This document shows positions 52,261 through 61,105 of a stretch of DNA of 64,000 bases, one piece after another. Position 1 is the stretch's first letter, and each line of letters opens with the position of its first letter. Both the position numbers and the translations under genes were made by a program. Under the pieces are notes generated by a model. The model worked only from the letters and a program-made list of their open reading frames with translations. It searched no databases and was not told the DNA's origin. The DNA is from Pseudomonas sp. Irchel 3E13 (lineage in GTDB: Bacteria; Pseudomonadota; Gammaproteobacteria; Pseudomonadales; Pseudomonadaceae): assembly GCF_900187455.1 (NCBI RefSeq), contig NZ_FYDX01000020.1, positions 1 to 64,000 on the forward strand. Reading direction: 5' to 3'.

Positions 52261-53658
52261 ATGAAAATAAAAAATTTACCCAATAAAGTAATTAGTGGTG
52301 CGATCTTGGGTATCGCATCAAGCCATGCGATAGCGACGGATGGTTTGTTCTTGGAGGGCTTTGGAGCAATTTCTAGGAGCATGGGTGGAACGGCTGTTGC
52401 GCATTATGTCGGGCCCGCGTCGATGATGGTCAACCCAGCGACCATGGATTTATCTGATTCTGCCGGCGAACTGTTGCTCGGATTCGATCTTATCACTACA
52501 GACATTGGCGCCACTAACCCGGAGACCGGGGAACATGTGTCGTCGAGTGACCATTCGAACAACAGAGGACCCTATGTTGCCCCCCAGTTTGCTTATATCC
52601 ACAAGGTTTCCAACTGGACCTTCGGTGCGGGCGTGTTTGCACAAGCCGGTGTAGGGGTGGAATATGGGAATGACAGTTTTTTGTCGCGCGGTGATGTTGG
52701 TGGAAAGGGTTATGCTGCCGGGGCGGACACCGGTCTTGAAAATGCTAGCCGTTTGTTTATCCTTGATATACCTTTTGCTGCGAGCTTTAAAGTTAACGAT
52801 CGCCTGGCCATTGGCGGTTCACTTGATGCCAAGTGGACTGGCTTGAATCTTGATTATTTACTTGGAATGAACCAGCTAGGGAGTCTAGCGGGGGATGGGC
52901 GAGCGTCCGGCTCCTTAATGGGGGTGATTGGAACCTTGCCCGACCCACGGGGTGTCCATTTGAGCGTTAGCAAAAACAAAGAGATGTCGAGTGGCGTTGA
53001 TGGGTGGGGGTATTCGGCCAGATTAGGGTTATTGTACAAGGTGGCCCCCACAACGAATGTGGGTGTCTCCTACATGTTCAAAAGTCACATGAACGACTTG
53101 AAAGGGAAGGGGACTGTTACAGCGGTGGACGGTATTGCCGGTAATGTGCCTATCGAAGGCGAGGTTCGGTTTTTGGACTTCAATACGCCAGCCAAGCTTG
53201 ATGTGGGTATCAGCCATCAGGTCACGGATAAATGGTTGATCGCTTTTGATGTTTCTCGCGTTTTCTGGAAGGATGCTTTGAAGGACATTAAATTGGGGTT
53301 CGCCAGTGGGATGGGCGATGTTGACTTAAAGCTGCCGCAGGATGCCAAGGATCAAACGATCATGGCGATTGGCACGTCGTATGCGGCAACCCCGCGTTTA
53401 ACCCTGCGAGCAGGATACCGTCATGCCACGCAGCCATTCAATGACGAAGGGCTGCTGGCGCTGATTCCAGCAGTGCTACAGGATCATGCCTCTTTAGGAT
53501 TTAGTTATCAGTTATCCAAATCAGGCAGATTCGATGCTGCCTACTCGCACGCCTTCAAGGAAAGTATGACCAACCGGTCGGCTTACAACACCTCATCGCC
53601 CGTGAAATCGTCCATAGCGCAAGATAATTTCGTCCTGGCCTATAATTATTCATTCTGA
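52261..53658 (+). CDS. xylN: XylN, FadL-type outer-membrane channel
   Basis: The protein has 465 residues from the ATG at 52261, the known XylN length. A signal peptide (to about residue 25, cleaved after HAIA) is followed by TDGLFLEGFGAISRSMGGTA, the conserved N-terminal hatch region of FadL channels. The rest has alternating beta strands and ends in YNYSF with a terminal aromatic residue, as outer-membrane barrels do. It lets hydrophobic aromatic substrates cross the outer membrane. It is the last gene of the upper operon. Confidence 0.92.
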   Translation: MKIKNLPNKVISGAILGIASSHAIATDGLFLEGFGAISRSMGGTAVAHYVGPASMMVNPATMDLSDSAGELLLGFDLITTDIGATNPETGEHVSSSDHSNNRGPYVAPQFAYIHKVSNWTFGAGVFAQAGVGVEYGNDSFLSRGDVGGKGYAAGADTGLENASRLFILDIPFAASFKVNDRLAIGGSLDAKWTGLNLDYLLGMNQLGSLAGDGRASGSLMGVIGTLPDPRGVHLSVSKNKEMSSGVDGWGYSARLGLLYKVAPTTNVGVSYMFKSHMNDLKGKGTVTAVDGIAGNVPIEGEVRFLDFNTPAKLDVGISHQVTDKWLIAFDVSRVFWKDALKDIKLGFASGMGDVDLKLPQDAKDQTIMAIGTSYAATPRLTLRAGYRHATQPFNDEGLLALIPAVLQDHASLGFSYQLSKSGRFDAAYSHAFKESMTNRSAYNTSSPVKSSIAQDNFVLAYNYSF

Positions 53659-53701
53659 TTAAAACGCTTATCGTAAGCTTCTGAAGTTCGAACTAATCAA
53701 T

Positions 53702-53727
53702 TTGAGCCGCTATCTTTGTTGGCTCAA
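53702..53727 (+). terminator. Possible terminator after xylN
   Basis: A seven-base stem (TTGAGCC with GGCTCAA) with a 12-base loop lies 44 bases past the xylN stop. The T-tract after it is poor (TCTTCGGG). It may end the xyl transcript or only stabilise it. The rest of the gap up to 54062 shows no gene. Confidence 0.4.
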
Positions 53728-54062
53728 TCTTCGGGTTCAATAGCTATCTGGTTAACTAGCCTGGTAGGCATGAGTGGCTACTGAGATGTGCATTGCAGGT
53801 CAGGTTGGTGGCGATAAGTCTTGATGCTGGCTTAAGATCATAATATTAGCAAGGAGGCGGACTGAAAGTTGCACTTGCGTATTCGTTAGCGATACTTCTT
53901 GACCGTCTTTGAGCGAGCAAGTAAGTCAATGTGCTATCGATGGAATGAGCTTACTGGAAGACCGCTGGTTTTCGTCGTTGCTATATTCTAGCAATGCCAC
54001 ATTATTGGGGGCGGCGAGTGGCGGCCGTCATTCTATAAAGACACCAAATTGAGGAGCAACTG

Positions 54063-54416
54063 ATGGAGCTTGTGAAGTGGATATTCTGGTGGATGGTAGC
54101 GGCTGCTTCGGGCGGGTTGCTTTTAGCCCTGCTGACGGCTATAAAGGTGCGTTACCCTTCGTGGTTGAGGTTGGCGCACGGTGGGCTCGCCTTCGCGGGA
54201 CTCGTGACGCTGGTCTATGCGTTGTTTAGCGGCGGGCCCGATGCTTCGATTCCGCAGGCCGCTTTCTGGGCGCTGGGCCTGCTGGTAGCAGCCTTTCTGG
54301 GAGGGGCGTTGTTTTTTGGGGTGCTGTTCCGTAACGCCAAGCCTTGGTGGGCGATCATCGGGCACGGCGGCTTGGCGTTGGCGGGCGTTGTCGTGCTATT
54401 TATGGCCGCCTATTAA
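54063..54416 (+). CDS. Small four-helix membrane protein
   Basis: The protein has 117 residues with four hydrophobic segments (for instance MVAAASGGLLLALLTAI, FAGLVTLVYALFSGG, GLLVAAFLGGALFFGVLF and GLALAGVVVLFMAAY). Two motif copies AHGGLAFAG and GHGGLALAG suggest an internal two-helix repeat. GAGGAGC precedes the ATG. GC content is higher than in the xyl genes, so it has a separate origin. Function unknown. Confidence 0.65.
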   Translation: MELVKWIFWWMVAAASGGLLLALLTAIKVRYPSWLRLAHGGLAFAGLVTLVYALFSGGPDASIPQAAFWALGLLVAAFLGGALFFGVLFRNAKPWWAIIGHGGLALAGVVVLFMAAY

Positions 54417-54558
54417 GGCGCGAGGGTGCCTTGCACCTGCACCGTCTGTTTGGTGGCGCGGATTATAGCTGCACAACAGTTCCGATAGTGTGGACGTGGG
54501 CGCATCAGTTTTTTTGGGGGTATAAAGAGCCGACTCAGGTGGGGGACCAGTAAGCGCA

Positions 54559-55500
54559 CCTCATGAATTAACCCGGCTTATTCATGAGGCCGACCTGAAA
54601 ACGAAGATAGCGGATGGTATTCTCTCGGAAATTCAGTGTGTTCCGCCAAGAACATGAACCAAGACAGCCATCCGCTATGGGGGAAAGCTTTCCGCCTGGA
54701 CGCCCTCCTGAAACGGCGCTGTTCGTGTCGAGCTGAGCGGCCAGCGCACCACCAGCGACAGCGGTGCTCTGTAAGCCCCTAGCTCAGGGTCGGCTGTCTC
54801 AAGCCACGCTGTCGCGGCTGCTGACCTGCATGGGGCGAAATGACAACATCGATGCTGTGCATGAAGACCTGCTGCTGTTGGTGGTCTGGCGTCTGACCTC
54901 GCTGAAGCATGGCCAACGCCCCGAGCAGCTGACGCTGGACATCGACGGCGTGCCGATCGATGTCCACGGCCACTAGGGTGGCTCGGCGTTTCATGGGCTT
55001 TACAGCGCACGGATTTACTCACCGCTGGTGGCTTCGCTGGCCGAAACGGGCGACATGGTGGGTGGCCTGCTGCGCAGCCACATCGGCCTGCAGAAGCTGG
55101 CGGCACCGCACCTGAAGCGGCCACCGGGCCGTCAACCCGAGCAGCCTCGGGAGTGGTGCCACGACCTTGAGTACCAGGCTGGTTCCTGGCCGACGCCACG
55201 GCGCGTGGTGCTGGTGCTGGTGGTGCAGGAACGCCCCGATGACCTGTTGGTGCATGCCTTCTTCCTGGTCACCAACCTCGGCAAGTTCGACTGGCCATCG
55301 GAGAAGATCCTGGCGCTCTCCGCAAGCGAGGCAGCGCCGAGGCGTACATGGGCAAGGTCAAGTCGGCGCTCGCCGCACACCTCTCATCGACTGATCGCGG
55401 CGCCTCCACTGTCTAGGACGCGATGGCCCGCAACGAGGTGAGCCTGCTGCTCAGCCTCTACGCCGGAGCTGTGGCGCCCACCAAGAGCGCTGCAGAAAAG
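54559..55500 (+). pseudogene. Decayed IS1380-family insertion sequence
   Basis: The left edge has a palindrome with arms CCTCATGAAT and ATTCATGAGG (54559-54589), typical of IS1380-type ends. The transposase is broken: LSRLLTCMGRNDNIDAVHED, then LDIDGVPIDVHGH and a stop at about 54976, then GLYSARIYSPLVASLAETGD, EYQAGSWPTPRRVVLVLV and FFLVTNLGKFDW, with a frameshift near 55320 and a final AEAYMGKVKSALAAHLSS. Large parts of the N terminus are missing. It is inactive. Confidence 0.7.
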
Positions 55501-55845
55501 TTTAAGTTGTGTATGCCATCGAGACGGCAGGAGGGGTCTGGCGAATAGCACGGCGCAACTGGTGACACTATTCGCGCTGTCGAATCGGTGGATGGCACGC
55601 CCGCATTTACTGACGAACGCAGGAGAGGTGCGCCTGTAGTGAGGGGAATGGCTACCGCGAGTTGCTCGCGGCGGCTGATTGATTTGCCGCTTTTAAAATC
55701 AGCGGAGGCTGAAGTCAGCCAGAAATGCATGGCTACTTCAGAGGATCTTTAGCACCGCTGCCTAGTAGCCTGTCGGACTTGAGTTCACGAGAGGGGCATC
55801 AGGAGCGAAGGCGAAGCCATTCGTCCGCTGCCGGCAGCGACGTGC
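55501..55845. other. Gene-free stretch between transposase relics
   Basis: No frame here has a recognisable product. The sequence lies between the IS1380 relic and the ISL3 relic and probably consists of recombination debris. Confidence 0.4.
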
Positions 55846-56520
55846 CTACGAGATCCAGCGGTCGAGCAGGCTAGCGGCGTCATCCGGTGCGGGGCGTGCT
55901 TGATAGCGTTGGCGCAATGCCTCTTTCAGGCGCAAGGCACGCGCTGTCTTCAGGCCGCTGCGCTGCAGCCAATGCATGCTGTCGATCTGTTTGCGATACC
56001 AGTGCGCCGCGCGCTTGAGCAACGCCCAACGACTGCCTTTTAGCTCCGGCGCGAGCTTCACTTCCGCACGCCGAACCTGGTCGAGCGCCCGACTGGCCAG
56101 CGCCACCACATGAAATGGATCGAAGGCGAGGCGCGCCTGCGGATGCTGCTTGGCCGCGCCCGCCTGGAAGGCCCTGGGCAGTCGATACCAATGTCGGTGA
56201 TCGCGTCGGGCTCGCCACCATACGCACGCAGATCGGCTGCGAACGTCGCAAAGGTCTGGGCATCCCGGCCCGGCGTGGCGAACAGCAAGCGCCGCGCATC
56301 GGTATTATGGAACAACGTCACGTAGAGCGCTGGCCGCGACGGGGGTTAGTCTCGTCCACACACGGCCGCCGCGCCGCGCTGAAGTTCACTGCGTGCACCC
56401 CACCCACGGCGGTGGGCATCGATGAGACGCGAAACTGGAAGAAGTGCAGGTGCTGCCAACGGCGCTCGCCCCGGTCGTGGATTGGCTGCTCCGGCGCAGG
56501 GCACGCCGGACACGGCAAGC
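55846..56520 (-). pseudogene. Decayed ISL3-family transposase
   Basis: Reading on the minus strand, an N-terminal zinc-finger-like CPACPAPEQPIHDRGERRWQ region is followed, after frameshifts, by LFHNTDARRLLFATPGRDAQ, DAITDIGIDCPG and then FDPFHVVALASRALDQVRRA, ending at the TAG at 55846-55848. At least two frameshifts (near 56175 and 56330-56400) separate these parts. ISL3 sequence is thus found on both sides of the xyl operon, in opposite orientation. Confidence 0.7.
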
Positions 56521-56644
56521 GCTAGCTTGGCACTCTACGAAGTAGATCACGTGAATCCGGTTCGCAGCCCGTTCCGATTGTTTGCGGCAGATTCCAGCCG
56601 ACCACCGCAGCATCTCACCATCCAGACGACTGCGGAACGGCGTG

Positions 56645-57016
56645 ATGATACCCCTTGGCAACCCGCTGCCCCCTTGCCGCCGTGTGCCGGCCTTGGCCTT
56701 GGCGCTGATCATCGCGCTGGCCGGCGCATCGCCCGCATCGGCCGGCGATGCTGCCGCTGAACACGAGCAACTGGCCGCGCTCGCCCGCCAACTCGACCTG
56801 ATCGACCGCCTGGCCGAGCACGCCGCCAGTACCACGCCGCAGGCGCGCGCCCGCTACCACTTCGACTACGCCCGGCTGCGTGCCGACCTGACGCGCGTGC
56901 GTACCGGCGTGCAGGACTACCTCGTGCCCCAGCGCGCCCAGCCGCGCGATCCCGTCCCGCTGGCCGGCGATTACGTCCGCCGTGAGCGCGCCGACGACGA
57001 GGAGCCGTCGCCATGA
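56645..57016 (+). CDS. ICE protein of the RAQPRD family
   Basis: The protein has 123 residues from the ATG at 56645. A signal peptide (ALALALIIALAGASPASAG) is followed by a helical domain and the family-defining RAQPRDPVPLAGDY near the C terminus. Members are small exported proteins of the PFGI-1 class mating apparatus. It overlaps the next gene by four bases and opens a run of seven coupled genes. In usual ICEs it follows the TIGR03747 gene; here its left neighbour is a transposase relic. Confidence 0.85.
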   Translation: MIPLGNPLPPCRRVPALALALIIALAGASPASAGDAAAEHEQLAALARQLDLIDRLAEHAASTTPQARARYHFDYARLRADLTRVRTGVQDYLVPQRAQPRDPVPLAGDYVRRERADDEEPSP

Positions 57017-57252
57017 CGCCCTCTGCCGATCAGGTCGCCGCCTTCCAGGCCAACGGCGGCTTTGCGCCTTCGGCCGTCTCCGCCGTGGTGCTGGGCTTCG
57101 TGTTCGCCGTGTTGCTGCTGTGGGGCGTGTGGGCCGTGCGCACCGCCTATGTCGGCTGGGCCGAGCATCGCATCACCGAACGTCAGTTCCTCGCCGTCGT
57201 CGTGCGCTTCGTGGCGATGTACCTGGTGCTGGCCTTCTTCCTCCTGTCCTGA
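57013..57252 (+). CDS. ICE protein TIGR03758 family
   Basis: The protein has 79 residues with two hydrophobic segments (AVVLGFVFAVLLLWGVWAV and FVAMYLVLAFFLLS) separated by a short polar loop. Length, topology and gene order fit the TIGR03758 (DUF3262) family of inner-membrane mating pair proteins. The ATG overlaps the preceding stop. Confidence 0.8.
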   Translation: MTPSADQVAAFQANGGFAPSAVSAVVLGFVFAVLLLWGVWAVRTAYVGWAEHRITERQFLAVVVRFVAMYLVLAFFLLS

Positions 57253-57274
57253 CCGCCACGAAGGGCCATACGCC

Positions 57275-57643
57275 ATGAGCACGCCACCGACATCCCATCG
57301 CATTCCGTCCCGTATCGCCGCACCGCTGCTGCCGCTGGCGCTCGCGGGCCTGCCGCTGTCGGCCTTCGCGCAGGGCCTGCCGACCATGGAAGACCCATCG
57401 CGCGGCCAGGGCAGCGGCATCCTGCAGACCCTGCAGAACTACGGCTACGACATCGTGCTGCTGATCGCGCTGCTCGTGGTCGCCTCGATGTTCATCGGTG
57501 TCTGCTATCACGCCTACACACGCTACTCGGAGATCCACACCGGCCGCGCCACCTGGGGCCAGTTCGGCCTGACGGTCGCCGTGGGCGCGATCCTGTTGGT
57601 GGTCGGCATCTGGCTGCTCACCAAAGCCACCGGCGTGCTGTAA
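57275..57643 (+). CDS. ICE protein TIGR03745 family
   Basis: The protein has 122 residues from the ATG at 57275. It has a signal peptide ending AFAQG, then MEDPSRGQGSGILQTLQNYG and two membrane helices, as in TIGR03745 (DUF2976), a pilin-like or VirB2-like membrane component. It lies between the TIGR03758 and TIGR03750 genes in the standard order. Confidence 0.82.
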   Translation: MSTPPTSHRIPSRIAAPLLPLALAGLPLSAFAQGLPTMEDPSRGQGSGILQTLQNYGYDIVLLIALLVVASMFIGVCYHAYTRYSEIHTGRATWGQFGLTVAVGAILLVVGIWLLTKATGVL

Positions 57644-57655
57644 GGGCGGCAAGCG

Positions 57656-58066
57656 ATGGCCGATCCTTCGGAGACCCCGCGCGACACGCTGGTGACCTTC
57701 CTGCCGCACCGGCTGAACCGCCAGCCGGTGGTCGTGCGCGGGCTGACCGCCGATGAGTTGTGGATCTGCGCCGGCCTGTCTGCCGCAGCCGGGTTCGCGC
57801 TCGGCCTGCCGCTGGCCTGGCTCACGCACAGCATCGCCATGGTGCCCACGCTGATCGTCGCCGGCATCGCGCTGGGCGTTTTCGTCGGCGGCGGCTTCCT
57901 GCGCGCGCAGAAGCGCGGTCGGCCCGACACCTGGCTGTACCGGCAGCTCCAGTGGCGGCTGGCCTTGCGGAATCCGGCGCTGGCAGCGCTCCTGGGCGGC
58001 CAGCGCCTCGTCACCCGCTCGGGCTACTGGACGACCCGGCGCAATGCCGATCGAGGTGCGCCATGA
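57656..58066 (+). CDS. ICE protein TIGR03750 family
   Basis: The protein has 136 residues. It begins with a short cytoplasmic segment (PHRLNRQPVVVRGLTADELW), then two membrane helices close together, and a basic tail. This is the TIGR03750 (DUF3487) layout, comparable to TraL/VirB3 proteins of type IV secretion. The stop overlaps the next ATG (ATGA). Confidence 0.82.
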   Translation: MADPSETPRDTLVTFLPHRLNRQPVVVRGLTADELWICAGLSAAAGFALGLPLAWLTHSIAMVPTLIVAGIALGVFVGGGFLRAQKRGRPDTWLYRQLQWRLALRNPALAALLGGQRLVTRSGYWTTRRNADRGAP

Positions 58067-58755
58067 GTCGTTTCAAGAACGAGGTTGCGCATCTGCAGGC
58101 GCACGTGAAGACGCTGCGCTTGGGCGCCGGCGCGCTGTTCGCGGTGGCGCTGCTGCTCGGCTTCGGTTGGTGGAGTGCGCCGAAGAGTCTGACCATCCAT
58201 GTGCCGCCGGACCTGCGCTCGGGCAGCACGCGCAAGTGGTGGGACGTGCCGCCCGAGAGCGTGTATGCCTTCTCGTTCTACATCTGGCAGCAGGTGCAGC
58301 GCTGGCCCACGAACGGCGAAGAAGACTATCCACGCAACCTGCGCGCGCTGTCGGCCTACCTGACACCGAGCTGCCGGGCCTTCCTGCAGCAGGACTACGA
58401 ATACCGGCGCGCCAGTGGCGAGCTGCGTCGGCGCGTGCGCGGCATCTACGAGATTCCCGGCCGCGGCTACGGCGACGATCCGGCCACGCGCGTCAAGGTG
58501 GTTTCCGGCCGCGATTGGATCGTCACGCTGGACGTGAGCGCGGACGAATACTACGGCTCCGAGCAGGTCAAGCGCGCCCTGGTGCGCTACCCCATTAAGG
58601 TCGTCCGGCTGGACATCGATCCCGAGCGCAACCCCTTTGGCCTGGCGCTGGACTGCTACGCCGGCGCACCCCAGCGCATCGAACCGCCGCCGACGCCGAC
58701 CCGGGCCGGTGCGCCCGCCAACGCATCCGGCCGCCTGCAGGGAGGCTCCCCATGA
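58063..58755 (+). CDS. ICE protein TIGR03746 family
   Basis: The protein has 230 residues from the ATG at 58063. One N-terminal membrane helix (LFAVALLLGFGWWSA) is followed by a periplasmic domain with VYAFSFYIWQQVQRWPTNGE and ALDCYAGAPQRIE, the TIGR03746 (DUF2895) pattern, equivalent to a TraE/VirB8-like assembly factor. It overlaps genes on both sides by four bases. Confidence 0.82.
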   Translation: MSRFKNEVAHLQAHVKTLRLGAGALFAVALLLGFGWWSAPKSLTIHVPPDLRSGSTRKWWDVPPESVYAFSFYIWQQVQRWPTNGEEDYPRNLRALSAYLTPSCRAFLQQDYEYRRASGELRRRVRGIYEIPGRGYGDDPATRVKVVSGRDWIVTLDVSADEYYGSEQVKRALVRYPIKVVRLDIDPERNPFGLALDCYAGAPQRIEPPPTPTRAGAPANASGRLQGGSP

Positions 58756-59660
58756 AATCCGTCGCCTCGTCGGCCCTGGCCGGCGTCCTGCTGATCCTCG
58801 GTTTCGTGCCGGCCAGCCAGGCCGTGGAAATCCTGCGCTGGGAACGCCTGCCGCTGGCGGTGCCGCTGGTGGTCGGCCAGGAGCGGGTGATCTTCATCGA
58901 CCGCAACGTGCGTGTCGGCGTACCGGACAGCGCGGCCGCGCACCTGCGGGTGCAGAGCGCGGGCGGCGCGATCTACCTGCGGGCCAGCGAGCCGCTGCCG
59001 CCGACGCGACTGCAGTTGCAGGACGTGGAGTCCGGCGCGTTCATTCTCCTCGACATCGCCGCCGAACTAGCGCAGGACGGCCAGGCGCCACTGGAGCCGG
59101 TGCGCATCGTGGCAGCGGAAGCCCCCGCGAAGCGCTACGGCGGCAGTGCAGCAAGCGGTGCGGACGAGCGGGCCGATGGGCCCGCAGACGAATCCGTTCC
59201 CCGGCGCGAAACGCCGGTGCCGGTCGTGCTGACGCGTCATGCCGCACAGAACCTGTACGCGCCGCTGCGCACCGTCGAGCCGGTCGCCGGCATCGGGCGC
59301 GTGAACCTGCGCCGCGACCTCGCGCTGGACACCTTGCTGCCGACGCTGCCGGTGCACGCGCGGGCGCTGGCCGCGTGGCGCCTGGAAGACCAATGGGTGA
59401 CGGCCGTGCGACTGACCAACACGGCCGCGCGCTGGCTCGACCTCGACCCGCGCGCCCTGCAGGGGAACTTCGTGGCGGCGACCTTCCAGCATCCGAACCT
59501 GGGGCCGGCCGGCACCCCGTCCGACACCACGGTGCTCTACCTGGTCACGCGCCGCCACGGCCTGGCCGAGTCCCTGCTGCCGGCGCTGAGCCCGATCGAC
59601 GCCACCGTGAACCTGCCGCCGGCCGCCGCGGCCGGCTCGACTGGAGGAGCGCGCGATTGA
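58752..59660 (+). CDS. ICE protein TIGR03749 family
   Basis: The protein has 302 residues. A signal peptide (to about ASQAVE) is followed by LRWERLPLAVPLVVGQERVI, and later by NLYAPLRTVEPVAGIGRVN and a strand-rich C-terminal half. This matches TIGR03749 (DUF3438), a TraK/VirB9-like secretin partner. The next gene starts with TTG overlapping its stop. Confidence 0.82.
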   Translation: MKSVASSALAGVLLILGFVPASQAVEILRWERLPLAVPLVVGQERVIFIDRNVRVGVPDSAAAHLRVQSAGGAIYLRASEPLPPTRLQLQDVESGAFILLDIAAELAQDGQAPLEPVRIVAAEAPAKRYGGSAASGADERADGPADESVPRRETPVPVVLTRHAAQNLYAPLRTVEPVAGIGRVNLRRDLALDTLLPTLPVHARALAAWRLEDQWVTAVRLTNTAARWLDLDPRALQGNFVAATFQHPNLGPAGTPSDTTVLYLVTRRHGLAESLLPALSPIDATVNLPPAAAAGSTGGARD

Positions 59661-61105
59661 AGAGTAATCCGCTGCTCAAGTGGCTGCTGATCCCGATGGC
59701 GCTGCTACTGGTGTTCGTCGGAATCAAACTGTTCTCCGGCGCCCCGGGCGGCCAGCCCGCCCCCAAGGGCGCGGCCGGTACGCTCACGCCCGAGGAGATG
59801 AAGGCCCTGGGCATCGCCGGCGACACGCCGCGCGATACCGTCGCCACGCTGGTGGCCCAGGTCAAGCAGCTGCGCACCGAGCTGCAGAGCGCGCTCGGCG
59901 ACAACAGGCAGCACAAGGCCGAGAACGAGCGTCTGCGGGCGCGGGAAAGCGCGATCGACCAGCGCATCCAGAGCGCGCTGGAAGGCGAGCGCAACCGCCT
60001 GGAGCAAGAGCGCACCCAGGTGGCCAGCGACAGGCAGCAGACCCAGGGGCTACTGCAGGACTTGCAGCGGCAACTGGACGGCCTTGCCGGCAAGGGTGGC
60101 CCGTCCGACCTGCCCGTCGGCCTGGGGCTGGAAGAGGGCGACGGGCAGCGCCTCGACCGCGGCACCAGTGGCACGCAGTGGGTCGAGCCCGACGATGCCA
60201 AGGTCGACGCCACAAACGGCAGCAAGGAGCCGAGCTTTCCCCAGAGCTTCGTGCCGGCCCAGAAAAGCCTGTCGGCCGCAGTGGAATCCGTCGCCGACGT
60301 CGGCAGCAGCGCGGTGGGCGCATCCGCGCAGGCTGTCTACACCGTGCCGTCGAACTCGACGCTCATGGGGTCGATTGCCATGACGGCGCTGATCGGGCGC
60401 GTGCCGATCGACGGAACCGTAAACGACCCGTACCCGTTCAAGGTGCTGATCGGTCCGGACAACCTCACGGCCAACGGCATCGACATCCCCGACGTGGCCG
60501 GCGCCGTGGTCAGCGGCACGGCCTCTGGGGACTGGACGCTTTCGTGCGTGCGCGGGCAAATCCGTTCGGTCACTTTCGTGTTCCACGACGGCACCATCCG
60601 CACCGTGCCCGAGGACGGTAACCAGGACCAGCGCGGCGGGCAAGCCAGTGCCAACAGCACGACGACTGCCACGCCCGGCCTGGGCTGGATCAGCGATCCC
60701 TACGGCATTCCCTGCGTCAGCGGCGAGCGGCGCAGCAACGCGCAGCAGTACCTCGGCAGCCAGGCGCTGATCACCGCGGCCTGCGCGGGGCTGCGCCGGG
60801 CACTCGCCCGCACGCCGGCCCATCGCATCGACGCCGGCCTCGGCCAGGTCAATCTCGGCTATCACAGGCATCGCTACACGCAGCCCTGCGAGCTGCTGGA
60901 CCCGTACCGCAACCTCGCCATCGCTGCGGAAATCCTGCGCGAACAGCACACGCCGGGCGAGGACTGGCTTCTTGCCATCGGCCGCTACCACCGGCCCGCC
61001 GGCGGGGCACCCGCGGCGCGCTACCGGCGCAGTGTGCATCGGCACCTGACCCACATGCTCGACACCAGCGTTCCCGTTCCAACCCTCCAGGCCGCTACGC
61101 CATGA
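59657..61105 (+). CDS. Fusion of truncated TIGR03752 protein with a transglycosylase tail
   Basis: The frame has 482 codons from the TTG at 59657. Residues 1 to about 374 are a TIGR03752 (TraB/VirB10-like) protein: membrane helix, coiled coil (KQLRTELQSALGDNRQHKAE), beta domain and DPYGIPCVSGERRSNAQQYL. At ALITAACAG the sequence changes to GLRRALARTPAHRIDAGLGQ and then DPYRNLAIAAEILREQHTPG and IGRYHRPAGGAP, the C-terminal third of the ICE lytic transglycosylase (SLT) that normally precedes the TIGR03765 and traD genes. The SLT catalytic Glu region is absent and the TIGR03752 C terminus is lost, so neither function is expected to be normal. Confidence 0.75.
   Translation: MKSNPLLKWLLIPMALLLVFVGIKLFSGAPGGQPAPKGAAGTLTPEEMKALGIAGDTPRDTVATLVAQVKQLRTELQSALGDNRQHKAENERLRARESAIDQRIQSALEGERNRLEQERTQVASDRQQTQGLLQDLQRQLDGLAGKGGPSDLPVGLGLEEGDGQRLDRGTSGTQWVEPDDAKVDATNGSKEPSFPQSFVPAQKSLSAAVESVADVGSSAVGASAQAVYTVPSNSTLMGSIAMTALIGRVPIDGTVNDPYPFKVLIGPDNLTANGIDIPDVAGAVVSGTASGDWTLSCVRGQIRSVTFVFHDGTIRTVPEDGNQDQRGGQASANSTTTATPGLGWISDPYGIPCVSGERRSNAQQYLGSQALITAACAGLRRALARTPAHRIDAGLGQVNLGYHRHRYTQPCELLDPYRNLAIAAEILREQHTPGEDWLLAIGRYHRPAGGAPAARYRRSVHRHLTHMLDTSVPVPTLQAATP

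Noticed and set aside
59680..60621. Plus-strand frame in another phase within the TIGR03752 gene
   Set aside because: Extremely rich in Arg and Ala, no start signal, overlaps a gene with clear family features.
60050..61054. Minus-strand frame of more than 300 codons
   Set aside because: Antisense to the TIGR03752/SLT fusion gene; composition typical of shadows of GC-rich genes.
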